NCBI GenBank assembly: GCA_029782145.1
Contig: JAKOVH010000011.1
Coordinates: forward strand, 1-64,000
From: Actinomycetes bacterium
GTDB taxonomy: Bacteria > Actinomycetota > Acidimicrobiia > Acidimicrobiales > Acidimicrobilacustridaceae
DNA length: 64,000 nucleotides
Direction: 5' to 3'
In this document: in pieces, positions 55,266-64,000 of the stretch
Layout: every line of letters begins with the position of its first letter
Position numbering within the stretch: the first letter of the stretch is position 1
The notes under the pieces: model-generated
Told to the model about the DNA's origin: nothing
Seen by the model: the letters and a program-made list of their open reading frames with translations, nothing else
The model's database searches: none
Translations under genes and position numbers: made by a program

Positions 55266-56729
55266 TCAGCCGCCGATGGGCAGGTCGATGCCGCCCGGCA
55301 GCGAGATGGTCTTGTCCTCGCAGAAGGCGTGGATGCCCTCGGGCCCGAGCTCCCGGCCGATGCCCGAGCTCTTGAACCCGCCGAACGGGCCGTTGAAGTC
55401 CATGCCCTGGGTGGTGTTCACCGCGAAGGTGCCGGTGCGCACCTTGCGGGCGACGTCGAGGCCCTTGGCGGTGTCGGCGGTGAAGACGGCGCCGGCGAGG
55501 CCGTAGTCGGTGTCGTTGGCGATGCGGATGGCGTCGTCGAGGTCGTCGTAGGCGATGAGCGACAGCACCGGGCCGAAGATCTCCTCCCGGGCGATGGTCA
55601 TGTCGTTGGTGACGTCGGCGAAGAGGGTGGGGGACACGAAGTGGCCCTTCTCGAGGCCCTCGGGGCGGCCGCCGCCCACGACCACGGTGGCGCCCTCGGC
55701 CTTGCCCTTGGCGATGTAGCCCTCCACCCGCTCGCGCTGGCGCTCGGCGATGAGCGGGCCGCACAGGTTCTCGGGGTTGCTCGGGTCGCCGGCGACCTGG
55801 CCCGACACGGCGGCGGCGAGGGCGTCGCGCACCTCGTCGTAGCGGCTGCGGGGGGCCAGCACGCGGGTGAGGGCCACGCACGCCTGGCCGTTGTTCATGA
55901 GGCCGCCCTGGATGATGTGGCCGACGGCCTCCTCCAGGTTGGCGTCGTCGCAGATGATGGCGGCCGACTTCCCGCCGAGCTCGAGCGTGCAGCGCTTGAG
56001 CTGCTCGCCGCAGATGGCGCCGATCTTGCGGCCGGCGGCGGTCGAGCCGGTGAAGCTGACCTTGTCGATGCCGGGGTGGCGCACCAGGTGCTCACCCACC
56101 TCGCGGTCGGCGGGGACGATGTTGACCACACCGGCGGGCACGCCGGCCTCGACGAGCACCTCGGCCAGCACGTTGGCGTCGAGCGGCGTCTCGGGAGCCG
56201 GCTTGAGCACGATGGTGGAGCCCGAGGCGATGGTGGGGCCGAGCTTCAGCGAGATGATGAACAGCGGCACGTTCCACGGGATGATGCCGGCGCAGACGCC
56301 GACCGGTTCCCGGCGGACCACGATCTGGCCGCCGAGGGATCCGTCGCGGCGCTCCTCGAACGGGAACTCCCGGGTGTGGCGGGCGAAGGCGTCGAGCACC
56401 ATGGTGGCCGCCATGACCTGGCCGAACATGGAGAAGTAGTACGGCGCGCCGACCTCGCTGACGATGAGGTTGGTGAAGTCGTCCTGGCGCTGCTTGATGC
56501 CGTCGGAGATGCGCACCAGCAGCTCGGCCCGCTGCTCGGGGGTCCACGTCGACCACTCGCCCTCGAAGGCGGCCCGGGCGGCGTCGACGGCGCGGTCCAT
56601 GTCGGCGGCGGTGGCCACCGGCACCGAGCCGATGACCTCCTCGGTGGTGGGCGAGAGGACCTTCAGCGTCTCGGACCCGGCGGGATCGACCCACTCGCCA
56701 CCGATGAAGAACTTGTCGTACGTCTGCAT
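55266..56729 (-). CDS. Aldehyde dehydrogenase
   Basis: A 487-residue NAD(P)-dependent aldehyde dehydrogenase. FIGGEWVDPAG, IIPWNVPLFIISLKLGPTIA, FTGSTAAGRKIG, the Glu250 motif LELGGKSA and the catalytic Cys284 in NNGQACVALTRV are all present, and EEIFGPVLSLIAY and GPFGGFKSSGIGRELG are typical. It probably finishes the oxidation of alcohols started by the convergent ADH, but this is inferred. GGGGGAGCAC lies before ATG 56729. Confidence 0.95.
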   Translation of the reverse strand: MQTYDKFFIGGEWVDPAGSETLKVLSPTTEEVIGSVPVATAADMDRAVDAARAAFEGEWSTWTPEQRAELLVRISDGIKQRQDDFTNLIVSEVGAPYYFSMFGQVMAATMVLDAFARHTREFPFEERRDGSLGGQIVVRREPVGVCAGIIPWNVPLFIISLKLGPTIASGSTIVLKPAPETPLDANVLAEVLVEAGVPAGVVNIVPADREVGEHLVRHPGIDKVSFTGSTAAGRKIGAICGEQLKRCTLELGGKSAAIICDDANLEEAVGHIIQGGLMNNGQACVALTRVLAPRSRYDEVRDALAAAVSGQVAGDPSNPENLCGPLIAERQRERVEGYIAKGKAEGATVVVGGGRPEGLEKGHFVSPTLFADVTNDMTIAREEIFGPVLSLIAYDDLDDAIRIANDTDYGLAGAVFTADTAKGLDVARKVRTGTFAVNTTQGMDFNGPFGGFKSSGIGRELGPEGIHAFCEDKTISLPGGIDLPIGG

Positions 56730-56890
56730 GTGCTCCCCCTTGGAAGGCTGGGCCGGGCCGCACGGGCGGCTGGTGTCCAGACGGGGCCACGACCCCCGCC
56801 GACCCGGGCAATGTACCTGTCCCCGCTCGGGCCGTCCGCACGCGGCGGGCGATCCCGGCGGCGGTCCCGGCGCCCTGCGCGGGCCGGGCG

Positions 56891-58300
56891 TCAGCTGCCC
56901 GCCGTGTCGGCGGCGACGGCGTCGGCGATGGCCGCGAGGGCGCCGGGCAGGCGGTTGGTGACGACCCACGGGTCCGGCACCAGCACGGCGGCGGTGAGCA
57001 GACCGATGTCGATGTGGCCGTCGTAGCTCATCACCGTGAGGTTCACGCCCGCCCCCTCGACCACCGGGCCCATCGGGTACAGGCGCTCGGCCCTGGCCCC
57101 GCCGAGGTAGATCGGGAACGGAGGCCCGATGACGTTGGAGACGATGGCGTTGATGGCCGGGCGGTGGCGGTCGGCCAGCCCGGCCCGGGAGTACACCCCG
57201 GTGCCGAGCGGCAAGGTGAGCGGGTCGGCCAGCTCGACCAGGCGCATGATGGTGTCGCCGCCGACGATGGCGTGCTCGCGCTTGGCCGCCTCGGCGTCGC
57301 GCACCGTGGCCTGGAGGATCTCGGCCGGGTCGCGCAGCTCGGTGTGGAGCGGCACGAACATCACCGAGACCTTGTTGCCCATGTCGCCGCGGTCCTCGTT
57401 GCGCCGGACCCCCACGGGCACCGCCGCGACGAGGGGCTCCTCGGGCAAGGCGTCGACCAGCTCGAGGTAGGTCCGGAACGCCTGGGCGCAGGTGGCCAGC
57501 AGCACGTCGTTCACCGTGGCCCCGCCCGCCCGGCCGACCGCCTTCACGTCGGCGAGGGCGAGGCGGCCGAAGGCGACCGCCCGCCGGGAGGTGATGGCCC
57601 CGTTGAACGGGGTGGTGGGGCACATGAGCGGCGTGCCCCCCGAGGTGTCGGTCTCGGAGCGGCGGGTCACGATGGTGCGCAGGGCCCGGGCCACGTGCGG
57701 CACCGCCCCGGCCGCCGACACCAGCGTGCGGGCCCGGTCGGTCACCGCCGTCGAGAGCATGGCCAGGTCGTCCGGGCGCAGCGCCGGGTCGACCTCGGGT
57801 GCCTCGATGGGCGGCGGGTCGGGCTCGATCCCGAAGAAGGCGGGCATCAGGTCGGCCGCCGCCCCGCCGTCGAGGGCGCAGTGGTGGACCTTGCCGACCA
57901 CGGCGATCCGTCCGCCCTCCAGGCCCTCGACCACCCAGAACTGCCACAGCGGCCGACCGCGGTCGAGGCGGTGCTGGGCCATCTCGGCGACGAAGGCGGC
58001 CAGCTGGCGCTCGTCGCCCGGCGGGTCGAGCACCGCCCGGTGCACGTGGTGGGCGACGTCGTACTGGGGGTCGTCGACCCACACCGGGTGGTTCACCCGG
58101 AACGGCACCTCGAGCACCGTGCGCCGGAACTCCTTGATGAGGGGCACCCGTTCGTCGATCTTCTGGCGCATCTTCTCGAACGAGTAGCCGCCCGGGACCG
58201 TCGAGGGGTCGAGCACCGCGCACAGCGCCACGTGCATCGGCATGGCGTCGGTCTCGGCGTAGAGGAACATGGCGTCGAGCCCGGTCAGTCGCGTCCCCAT
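56891..58300 (-). CDS. Wax ester synthase / diacylglycerol acyltransferase (WS/DGAT)
   Basis: A 469-residue membrane-associated acyltransferase making triacylglycerol or wax esters from acyl-CoA. The catalytic HHCALDG (139-145, HHxxxDG) is present, with RPLWQFWVVEGLEGGR, NDVLLATCAQAFR, and SNVIGPPFPIYLGGARAERL as family motifs. It suggests a lipid-storing cell. ATG 58300 is chosen from the family start (TRLTGLDAMFLY); ATG 58309 is possible. It lies 161 nt upstream of the ALDH gene start on the same strand. Confidence 0.93.
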   Translation of the reverse strand: MGTRLTGLDAMFLYAETDAMPMHVALCAVLDPSTVPGGYSFEKMRQKIDERVPLIKEFRRTVLEVPFRVNHPVWVDDPQYDVAHHVHRAVLDPPGDERQLAAFVAEMAQHRLDRGRPLWQFWVVEGLEGGRIAVVGKVHHCALDGGAAADLMPAFFGIEPDPPPIEAPEVDPALRPDDLAMLSTAVTDRARTLVSAAGAVPHVARALRTIVTRRSETDTSGGTPLMCPTTPFNGAITSRRAVAFGRLALADVKAVGRAGGATVNDVLLATCAQAFRTYLELVDALPEEPLVAAVPVGVRRNEDRGDMGNKVSVMFVPLHTELRDPAEILQATVRDAEAAKREHAIVGGDTIMRLVELADPLTLPLGTGVYSRAGLADRHRPAINAIVSNVIGPPFPIYLGGARAERLYPMGPVVEGAGVNLTVMSYDGHIDIGLLTAAVLVPDPWVVTNRLPGALAAIADAVAADTAGS

Positions 58301-58343
58301 CGCCCCCATCGTGTCACCCGCGCGGGCGCCCCGCCCGCGGCGC

Positions 58344-60662
58344 TCAGCCGACCTCGTTGAGCTCGTCGACGACCCGCAGCAGGTCACCGGTGGTGGCGAA
58401 GTTCACGCCGACGATGGTGGGGAACCGGTCTCGCTCGGCCATGCAGGCCCGCACCCGGGGCATCAGCACGTCGTAGGCGTTGACGACCCGGGCCTGGGCG
58501 ACGGTCGGAGCGGCGCCGGCCGGCGTGACCCAGTGGTTGACCTGGAACAGCGGCGAGGCCGGGGTGCCGCGGTTGGGCCGGCAGCTGGGGACACCGGTCC
58601 ACTCGGGGCCCCATGCGAGCGTCGTGGCGCTGGGCCGCGCGGTGTCGGGCTCGACCACCGTGTCGTCGACCGCCCCGAGGTCGTAGGTGGTGCCGGTGGG
58701 GCGGTAGCCGGCGGCGCCGGGAACGAGCAGCTGCTCGGCGTCGGTGAACGTGTACGGGGTGTCCTGGAACAGCCCGTAGCCGTCGTTGTTCCACCCCGGT
58801 GGCGGTCCCGAGAACTCCGACAGCATGACGACGTTCTTGCCGGCGTCGATGATCTGGCCCAGGGTGGGCGGCGGGGCCGCGGGGTCGTACTCGTAGAGGC
58901 GGTCGGCCAGCCCGGCCTGCTCCAACACCCTCCGGGTGTCCTCGGTGGACACGTAGTTGCCGACGAACAAGATGACGACCTCGTTCGGGTGGCGGTCGAG
59001 GAAGCGCTCGACGTCCTGGAGGGCGGTCAGGAACCGGGTGGCCCCGTACTCGCAGTAGACGTGGCAGAGGTACACGTCGCGCTTGGCCGGGTCGACCGTG
59101 GCACCGGTGGCCATGCGGGCGGCCCGCTCCGCCGTGCCCGGGGGCAGGGCCGCCTCGACGGCCCGCGGGTTCACCGCCAGCTCGGCCTGCCGGTCGGTGA
59201 CCACCAGGTCCGTGCCCGTGAGGGTCACGCCCGACGGGATGCCGTAGTGGGTCTTCACGAGCAGCGCCCTGATGCCGTACTCGAGCTGGGCCGGGATGGC
59301 GGTGCTCTGCTCGGCGAACAGCCAGCCCGCCTCGGTGCTCGACGACATCGAGTTGTGCGACCCGGGGAAGGCGACCCGGTCGATGGTCCGGTCGCACAGC
59401 TCGGCGGAGCCGTTGCAGCGCCGCTCGGCTGCCTCGGCGACGCCGGAGCGGGCGGCGGTGGTGGCCACCACGCCGACCAGCGAGACGACGAGGACGAGGG
59501 CCGCGCCGGCCGCGAGCACACGGACCACGCGGCGCTCCCGGTCGCGCTCGACGCCGGACGCGGCGCGTGCGGCCATGCGCTCGGCCGGCGTGCGGCCCAC
59601 CACGGCCAGCAGCTGGACCACCCCGAGGTAGGTGACGTAGGCGCCCACCACCGCCACGGCGAGGGGCACCACGGCGTCGCGCTCGACGACGAGGACCACG
59701 CCGGCGGTGATGAACGCCGCCGCCCGCCCGACTCGCCCCGCAGGTGTGCTCGGCTGCCAGCTCCGGAAGCGCTCCTTCAGCCCGCCCCACAGCGCGCCTG
59801 CGTCCAGTGGCGTGCGTCGGGGCGCCGAGGCGGTCGCGAGCGCCGCGCCGACGACGCCGTAGCCGATCACCCAGACGCCCAGCACCTGGAGGTCGCCGAC
59901 GAAGACCTCCACGCCGGCGCGCAGCGCGTCGGCGAGCGCCGGGTCCGAGACCGAGGCGGCGGCCACCCGTGGGGCCAGGACGGCGACGCCCACGAGCAGC
60001 AGGCCGGCGGCCGTCACCGCGACACCGACCTCGAGCACACCGCGCCGCCGGTCACGGTCGAGGGCGATCACGGCGATGCCGAGCACCACCGAGGCGAGCA
60101 CGAGGGTGGCAGCCAGCTGGTCGAGGTCCTCGCCGGCCTGCCACAGCTGCATGCCGCGGATGTCCTCCCCGAGGTCGACGAGGAACTGGTCGAGCCCGGT
60201 CGGGATGCTGGCGGCCACGTCCGGGTTGGAGATCTGCATGCTGGTCGCCAGCACACCGAGCGACTGGCTCAGGTTCACCGCGACGTCGTTGCCGCCCTTG
60301 GTGAAGAGCGACCGGTGCGCCTCACGCACCGCCGTGCGGAACAGCTCCTCGAACGCGGGCGTGCCGATGAGGTCGTCGACGGCGGGGCGGATGAGGGCCC
60401 GGAAGCCGGCCAGCTGCGACGGCCCGTTCTCGATCAGCGCGTCGGTGAACCGGTCGGCGACCTCGGCGCGCACGGCCGGGGCGTCGAGCAGCTTGGTGGC
60501 GCGGTCGGCGAAGTTGTGGCCGTCGAACACGGCGTGGTCGGCCCAGAGCGCGAACAGCCCACCGGAGAGGGTGACGGCGAGCACCACCGCGAGGAGCGGG
60601 GCGACGATCCGGCGGACGTCGCGGCGGCGGCGCCGGCTCGTGGTCTCGTCGTCGCCGTCCAA
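58344..60662 (-). CDS. Polytopic membrane protein with C-terminal PI-PLC-like phosphodiesterase domain
   Basis: About 772 residues. N terminus: basic start, one helix (VAPLLAVVLAVTLSGGLFAL), an external helical region, then about six helices in mid-protein. The C-terminal 330 residues resemble a PLC-like TIM barrel: DRVAFPGSHNSMS with the first catalytic His, LEYGIRALLVKTHYG, and VYLCHVYCEYG with the second His, then ILFVGNYVSTED. Such enzymes cleave phosphodiesters; here the active site would be outside the membrane. TTG 60662 has GGGAGG 9 nt upstream; GTG 60719 would add 19 residues. Confidence 0.7.
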   Translation of the reverse strand: MDGDDETTSRRRRRDVRRIVAPLLAVVLAVTLSGGLFALWADHAVFDGHNFADRATKLLDAPAVRAEVADRFTDALIENGPSQLAGFRALIRPAVDDLIGTPAFEELFRTAVREAHRSLFTKGGNDVAVNLSQSLGVLATSMQISNPDVAASIPTGLDQFLVDLGEDIRGMQLWQAGEDLDQLAATLVLASVVLGIAVIALDRDRRRGVLEVGVAVTAAGLLLVGVAVLAPRVAAASVSDPALADALRAGVEVFVGDLQVLGVWVIGYGVVGAALATASAPRRTPLDAGALWGGLKERFRSWQPSTPAGRVGRAAAFITAGVVLVVERDAVVPLAVAVVGAYVTYLGVVQLLAVVGRTPAERMAARAASGVERDRERRVVRVLAAGAALVLVVSLVGVVATTAARSGVAEAAERRCNGSAELCDRTIDRVAFPGSHNSMSSSTEAGWLFAEQSTAIPAQLEYGIRALLVKTHYGIPSGVTLTGTDLVVTDRQAELAVNPRAVEAALPPGTAERAARMATGATVDPAKRDVYLCHVYCEYGATRFLTALQDVERFLDRHPNEVVILFVGNYVSTEDTRRVLEQAGLADRLYEYDPAAPPPTLGQIIDAGKNVVMLSEFSGPPPGWNNDGYGLFQDTPYTFTDAEQLLVPGAAGYRPTGTTYDLGAVDDTVVEPDTARPSATTLAWGPEWTGVPSCRPNRGTPASPLFQVNHWVTPAGAAPTVAQARVVNAYDVLMPRVRACMAERDRFPTIVGVNFATTGDLLRVVDELNEVG

Positions 60663-60796
60663 CCCGTCGGGCCTCCCTCTGCTCGGCCGGGCGCGACTCT
60701 GGCACAGCGGCGGGCACACTCGGACGATGTCGACGGTGGGTCACCGGCCGCGAGCCGGCTCGGTCGGGTCCGTGGCGGTCGGAGCCCACGTCGGGG

Positions 60797-60802
60797 TAGC
60801 AA
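60797..60802 (+). promoter_or_regulatory. -10-like hexamer of GNAT-CoA-ligase gene
   Basis: TAGCAA ends 7 nt before GTG 60810; the last base departs from TANNNT, so this is weaker than the others. Confidence 0.25.
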
Positions 60803-60809
60803 CAGGGCC

Positions 60810-63299
60810 GTGACCCGCACCGGGGGTGCCGCCCCCTCCCCGTCGCCCTACCCGCCCCACTGGGAGTTCGACGTCGTGCTCGCCGACGGCGGGACGGTCC
60901 ACATCCGGCCGATCCTGCCCAGCGACGCCGACGCCTACCTCGCCTTCTTCGAGCGGCTGTCGGCCGAGACCCGCTACTACCGCTTCTTCGGGCCCAAGCC
61001 CTCGCTCAGCCCTGCCGAGGTGGCGCGCTTCACCACCGTCGACTTCCGTGACCGCATGGCGCTGGTGGCCTGGGCGGGCGACGACATGGTCGCCGTCGCC
61101 CGCTACGACCGGCTCCCCGACGGCGACGCCGAGGTGGCCTTCACCATCGACGACGCCCAGCAGGGCCGGGGGCTGGGCACGCTGATGCTCGAGTACCTGG
61201 CGGCCTCCGGCCGAGAGAACGGCGTGGAGCGCTTCGTCGCCGAGACCCTGCCCGGCAACGCCCGCATGCTGTCGGTGTTCCGAGACGCCGGCTACCAGGC
61301 CGTCGACCACTTCGCCGACGGCGTGGTGCAGGTCGAGTTCCCGATCGCTGCCACCGACACGGCCCGGGAGGTCGTCGAGCGGCGCGAGCACCGGGCCGAG
61401 GCCCGCTCGATCGACCGCATCCTGCGGCCCAAGTCGGTGGCGGTCATCGGAGCCAGCAGCCGGCACGGCACGGTGGGCCACCAGCTGTTCGTGAACCTGC
61501 TCGCCGGTGAGTTCGCCGGACCCGTCTACCCGGTGAACGACCACGCGCCCCACGTGGCCAGCGTGCCGGCCTACCCGTCGGTGCTCGACGTGCCGGGCGA
61601 GGTCGACCTCGCCGTGGTGGTGGTGCCCGCCGCGGCGGTGGCGGGCGTGGTCGAGCAGTGCGGGGAGAAGGGTGTCAAGGGCCTGGTCGTCGTGTCGGCC
61701 GGCTTCTCCGACAGCGGCCCCGAAGGCGAGGCCATGCAGGCCGAGGTGCTCAACGCCGCCCGCCGCGGCGGCATGCGGATGGTGGGGCCCAACTGCCTCG
61801 GTGTCGCCAACACCGCCATCGGGCTGAACGCCACCTTCGCCCCCCGCCGGCCACCGGTGGGACGGGTCGGGTTCCTCAGCCAGTCCGGCGCGCTCGGGAT
61901 CGCCGTGCTCGACCGGGCCAGCGAGCTCGGCATCGGCATCTCGTCGTTCGCTGCCCTGGGCGACAAGGCCGACGTGAGCGGGAACGACCTGCTGCAGTAC
62001 TGGGAGGACGACCCGGCCACCGACGTGGTGCTGCTGTACCTCGAGAGCTTCGGCAACCCTCGGAAGTTCGGGCGCATCGCCCGCCGCGTCTCGCGCCGCA
62101 AGCCCATCGTGGCGGTGAAGTCGGGCCGGTCCGCGACTGCCGGCGGCGCGGAGGCCGCGGTCGACGCCCTGTTCCGCCAGGCGGGGGTGACCCGGGTGGA
62201 CACCCTCGACCAGCTCTTCGACGTGGGCCAGGTGCTCGAGTCCCAGCCCCTGCCGCGGGGTGACCGGGTGGCGGTCGTGAGCAACGGCGGGGGGCCGGCG
62301 ATCCTCGCCGCCGACGCGTGCGGCGGCGTGGGCCTTCGGATCGCCGGTCTCGCCGACGCCACCCGTGCCGCGCTCACCGGCGTGCTGGGGCCGCGGATCA
62401 AGGTTGACGGACCGGTCGTGCTCGAGGCGGCCGCCCCGCCGGCCCACTATGAGCACGCAGTGCGCCTGGTGCTGGCCGACCCGGGCGTCGACGCCCTCGT
62501 CGTGATCCACACCCCGCCGGTCGAGCGCCTCGCCGGCGACGTGGCCCAGGCGGTCGGCCGGGGCGCGGCCGGTGCCGACGTGCCCGTGGTCGCCGCTTTC
62601 CTCGCGGCCGGTGGGGCGCTGGCGCCCCTGGCCGGCGCCGACGGCACCGGCCGCATCCCCGTGTTCGGCTCGCCCGAGCCGGCCGTCATCGCGCTGGGCC
62701 GGGTCGCTCGGTACGCGGCCTGGCGGCGCCGCGACCCGGGCGAGGTGCCGGCGCTGACCGACATCGACCGAGCCGGGGCTCGCGAGCTGGTGGCCGAGGT
62801 GCTCGAGCAGGGCGACAGCGGCTGGCTCGACGAGCGGAGGACGTCGCGGCTCCTCGACTGCTACGGCATCGCCCGGACGCCCGAGGCGGGCGGTCTCGCC
62901 GAGCCCGGTGGGCTCGCCACAGCGGTGGCGCTGTCGCAGGACCCCGCCTTCGGCCCGGTCGTGGGGTTGGGCATCGGAGGCGTCGAGACGGCGCTGCTGG
63001 CCGACCGGGCCTTCCGCATCGTGCCGCTCACCGACCGCGATGCTTCGGAGCTGGTGCGGGCGCTGCACGCCAGCCCGTTGCTGTTCGGCCACGGTGGGCG
63101 CGAGCCGCTCGCCGTCGAGCTGCTCGAGGACCTGCTGGTGCGCGTGGGGCTGTTGGCCGACGATCTGCCCGAGGTCGCCGAGCTCGACCTCAACCCGGTC
63201 GTGGTCGGGCCCCGGGGCGTCGTGGTGGCCGGGGCGCGGGTGCGCGTGGAGCCGGCGCGGCCCACCGCCGACGAGCTGGTGCGGCGCCTGCGCACCTGA
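60810..63299 (+). CDS. GNAT acetyltransferase fused to ADP-forming acyl-CoA synthetase-like domains (ATP-grasp shortened)
   Basis: An 829-residue fusion. Residues about 20-185 are a GNAT domain (TVHIRPILPSDADAYLAFFE, QQGRGLGTLMLEYLA). Then a CoA-binding domain (RPKSVAVIGASSRHGTVGHQ), a ligase-CoA domain (MVGPNCLGVAN, VGFLSQSGALGIAVLDRASE), and a C-terminal ATP-grasp remnant that keeps PAFGPVVGLGIGGVE and PEVAELDLNPVVV but lacks the about 100-residue segment with the ATP-binding Lys and the HK-S motif. Such fusions with a dead ligase part are protein lysine acetyltransferases (PatZ/SlPatA class, the order here being GNAT first). The likely targets are acyl-CoA synthetases; inferred. Confidence 0.85.
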   Translation: MTRTGGAAPSPSPYPPHWEFDVVLADGGTVHIRPILPSDADAYLAFFERLSAETRYYRFFGPKPSLSPAEVARFTTVDFRDRMALVAWAGDDMVAVARYDRLPDGDAEVAFTIDDAQQGRGLGTLMLEYLAASGRENGVERFVAETLPGNARMLSVFRDAGYQAVDHFADGVVQVEFPIAATDTAREVVERREHRAEARSIDRILRPKSVAVIGASSRHGTVGHQLFVNLLAGEFAGPVYPVNDHAPHVASVPAYPSVLDVPGEVDLAVVVVPAAAVAGVVEQCGEKGVKGLVVVSAGFSDSGPEGEAMQAEVLNAARRGGMRMVGPNCLGVANTAIGLNATFAPRRPPVGRVGFLSQSGALGIAVLDRASELGIGISSFAALGDKADVSGNDLLQYWEDDPATDVVLLYLESFGNPRKFGRIARRVSRRKPIVAVKSGRSATAGGAEAAVDALFRQAGVTRVDTLDQLFDVGQVLESQPLPRGDRVAVVSNGGGPAILAADACGGVGLRIAGLADATRAALTGVLGPRIKVDGPVVLEAAAPPAHYEHAVRLVLADPGVDALVVIHTPPVERLAGDVAQAVGRGAAGADVPVVAAFLAAGGALAPLAGADGTGRIPVFGSPEPAVIALGRVARYAAWRRRDPGEVPALTDIDRAGARELVAEVLEQGDSGWLDERRTSRLLDCYGIARTPEAGGLAEPGGLATAVALSQDPAFGPVVGLGIGGVETALLADRAFRIVPLTDRDASELVRALHASPLLFGHGGREPLAVELLEDLLVRVGLLADDLPEVAELDLNPVVVGPRGVVVAGARVRVEPARPTADELVRRLRT

Positions 63300-63488
63300 G
63301 CGTCGACGACCATCCCGCCGCTGGCGACCATCCTCACCGTAGGTGGCGGCAGGCGCGAAGATCTGCCGTACGTGTTGTCCCGAGGGCGGTCGGGCGCCTG
63401 CTCTCGCGACCCCTGGCGGGCCTGAGCGGCGTTGCGGTCGTCGCGGGAGCCAGTCGGGAGAGAGCCATTCGATGACCGAGGCCATGCG
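63300..63488. other. Intergenic region without recognised features
   Basis: 189 bp between the GNAT-CoA-ligase stop and the PAS-GGDEF start. I see no long open frame, no perfect hairpin and no good -10 hexamer close to the next start. Confidence 0.5.
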
Positions 63489-64000
63489 ATGAGCGAGCGG
63501 CCCCCTGGATGCGCCGTCGACGTCACCGACGCCGCCGAGCGGGTGCGGGCCCAGCTCGGGTCCAGGATCAACGCTCCGTTCCGCCTGCTCGCCGACCACC
63601 TGCCCATCGGCGTGTTCCTCACCGACGGGTCCCAGCGGGTCCTCTACGCCAACCGGGTGCTGTCGGAGCTGGCCGGGCACGAGCCCGACGACGCACCGCT
63701 CGAGCTCGACGCCGCCCTGGTCCACCCCGACGACCTGGACCGGGTCGTCGCCGTGGCCCGGCGGGTGATCGAGCGGGGTGAGTCGCGCCTGGTCGACTGC
63801 CGCCTGGTCGACGGGGAGGGCTCGGCGCGCGCCGTGCGGTGCCGGCTGGCCCCCGTGCCCGACGAGGCCGGGCGGGTCGTCGGCCTGGTGGGCACCGTCG
63901 CCGACCACACCGACGTCGAGCGCCAGCTCGAGCACCGGGCCACCCACGACGACCTGACCAACCTGCCCAACCGTGCCCTGCTGGCCGCGCACCTCGATGC
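63489..64000 (+). CDS. PAS-GGDEF diguanylate cyclase-type protein (3' truncated by window edge)
   Basis: The first 170 residues are visible. MSERPPGC start, a PAS domain at about 28-145 (LLADHLPIGVFLTDGSQRVL, HPDDLDRVVAVARRV, DEAGRVVGLVGTVADHT with PAC end), and the opening of a GGDEF domain (EHRATHDDLTNLPNRALLAA). The active-site GGDEF and any EAL domain lie outside the window, so activity cannot be judged. ATG 63489 is the first in-frame Met; earlier ATGs at 63472 and 63484 meet stops. Confidence 0.85.
   Translation, partial: MSERPPGCAVDVTDAAERVRAQLGSRINAPFRLLADHLPIGVFLTDGSQRVLYANRVLSELAGHEPDDAPLELDAALVHPDDLDRVVAVARRVIERGESRLVDCRLVDGEGSARAVRCRLAPVPDEAGRVVGLVGTVADHTDVERQLEHRATHDDLTNLPNRALLAAHLD

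Noticed and set aside
58269..60809. N-terminal extension of the GNAT-CoA-ligase frame by 847 codons
   Set aside because: The extra part is antisense to the PLC-like and WS/DGAT genes and has mirror-frame composition; GTG 60810 gives the expected domain start.

Overview
The window is about 70% GC, densely coded on both strands, and lacks rRNA or tRNA genes that I can recognise. Gene content and order point to a free-living, high-GC actinobacterium, most likely of the class Acidimicrobiia (Iamia/Ilumatobacter-like). The supporting features are the argS-lysA-hom-thrC block, rho-rpmE-prfA-prmC, PTP-glyA-wecA-atp operon, menaquinone synthesis (menB), an NDMA-type alcohol dehydrogenase, a wax ester/triacylglycerol synthase, DUF222-HNH and YccF. 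This placement is inferred from content; no 16S gene is present to confirm it.

Layout. 1-1.4 kb: right end of an IS21-type element (istB tail) followed by small uncharacterised genes. 1.4-7.8 kb (minus strand): DUF222-HNH nuclease, YccF, a channel-like membrane protein, MurA and an MMPL transporter. 8-15 kb (plus): argS-lysA and hom-thrC-phosphoglycerate-mutase-like (proposed homoserine kinase), closed by a strong terminator facing a secreted DUF4397 protein. 16-21 kb: rho-rpmE-unknown-prfA-prmC. 21-25 kb: zinc-ribbon membrane protein, menB, cyclic-nucleotide-binding protein, three 62-bp tandem repeats, thiolase-like protein. 25-36.5 kb: PTP-glyA-wecA, then a complete F1Fo ATP synthase operon with two b-type subunits, ended by a terminator. 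36.5-47 kb: lipoproteins, an ArsR/AHSA1 pair divergent from clpP, a GAP-family transporter, HxlR regulator, thiolase, PPK2, zinc peptidase, 2H-GNAT fusion, SDR. 46.7-58 kb: lipid/xenobiotic-type catabolism (amidohydrolases, two acyl-CoA dehydrogenases, ADH, ALDH) and a WS/DGAT. 58-64 kb: membrane-anchored PLC-like protein, GNAT-CoA-ligase fusion, and the start of a PAS-GGDEF protein.

Three themes stand out. First, at least fourteen genes have a TANNNT-like -10 hexamer ending only 6-9 nt before the start codon, with no room for a leader, which suggests widespread leaderless transcription; genes of the large housekeeping operons instead mostly carry Shine-Dalgarno sequences. Second, several intergenic regions carry well-defined palindromes over promoters: CGCAAC-N6-GTTGCG between the arsR/AHSA1 operon and clpP, TGACG-N3-CGTCA twins between an amidohydrolase and an acyl-CoA dehydrogenase, and GTCAGTT-N9-AACTGAC at a thiolase promoter. 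Third, several proteins are unusual family members: an acyl-CoA-ligase-type protein with most of its ATP-grasp domain missing, a degenerate acetolactate-synthase-like protein, an SDR without the catalytic tyrosine, a 2H phosphoesterase-GNAT fusion, and unfused b' and delta ATPase subunits that overlap by 4 nt. No CRISPR array, prophage or obvious defence island was found.
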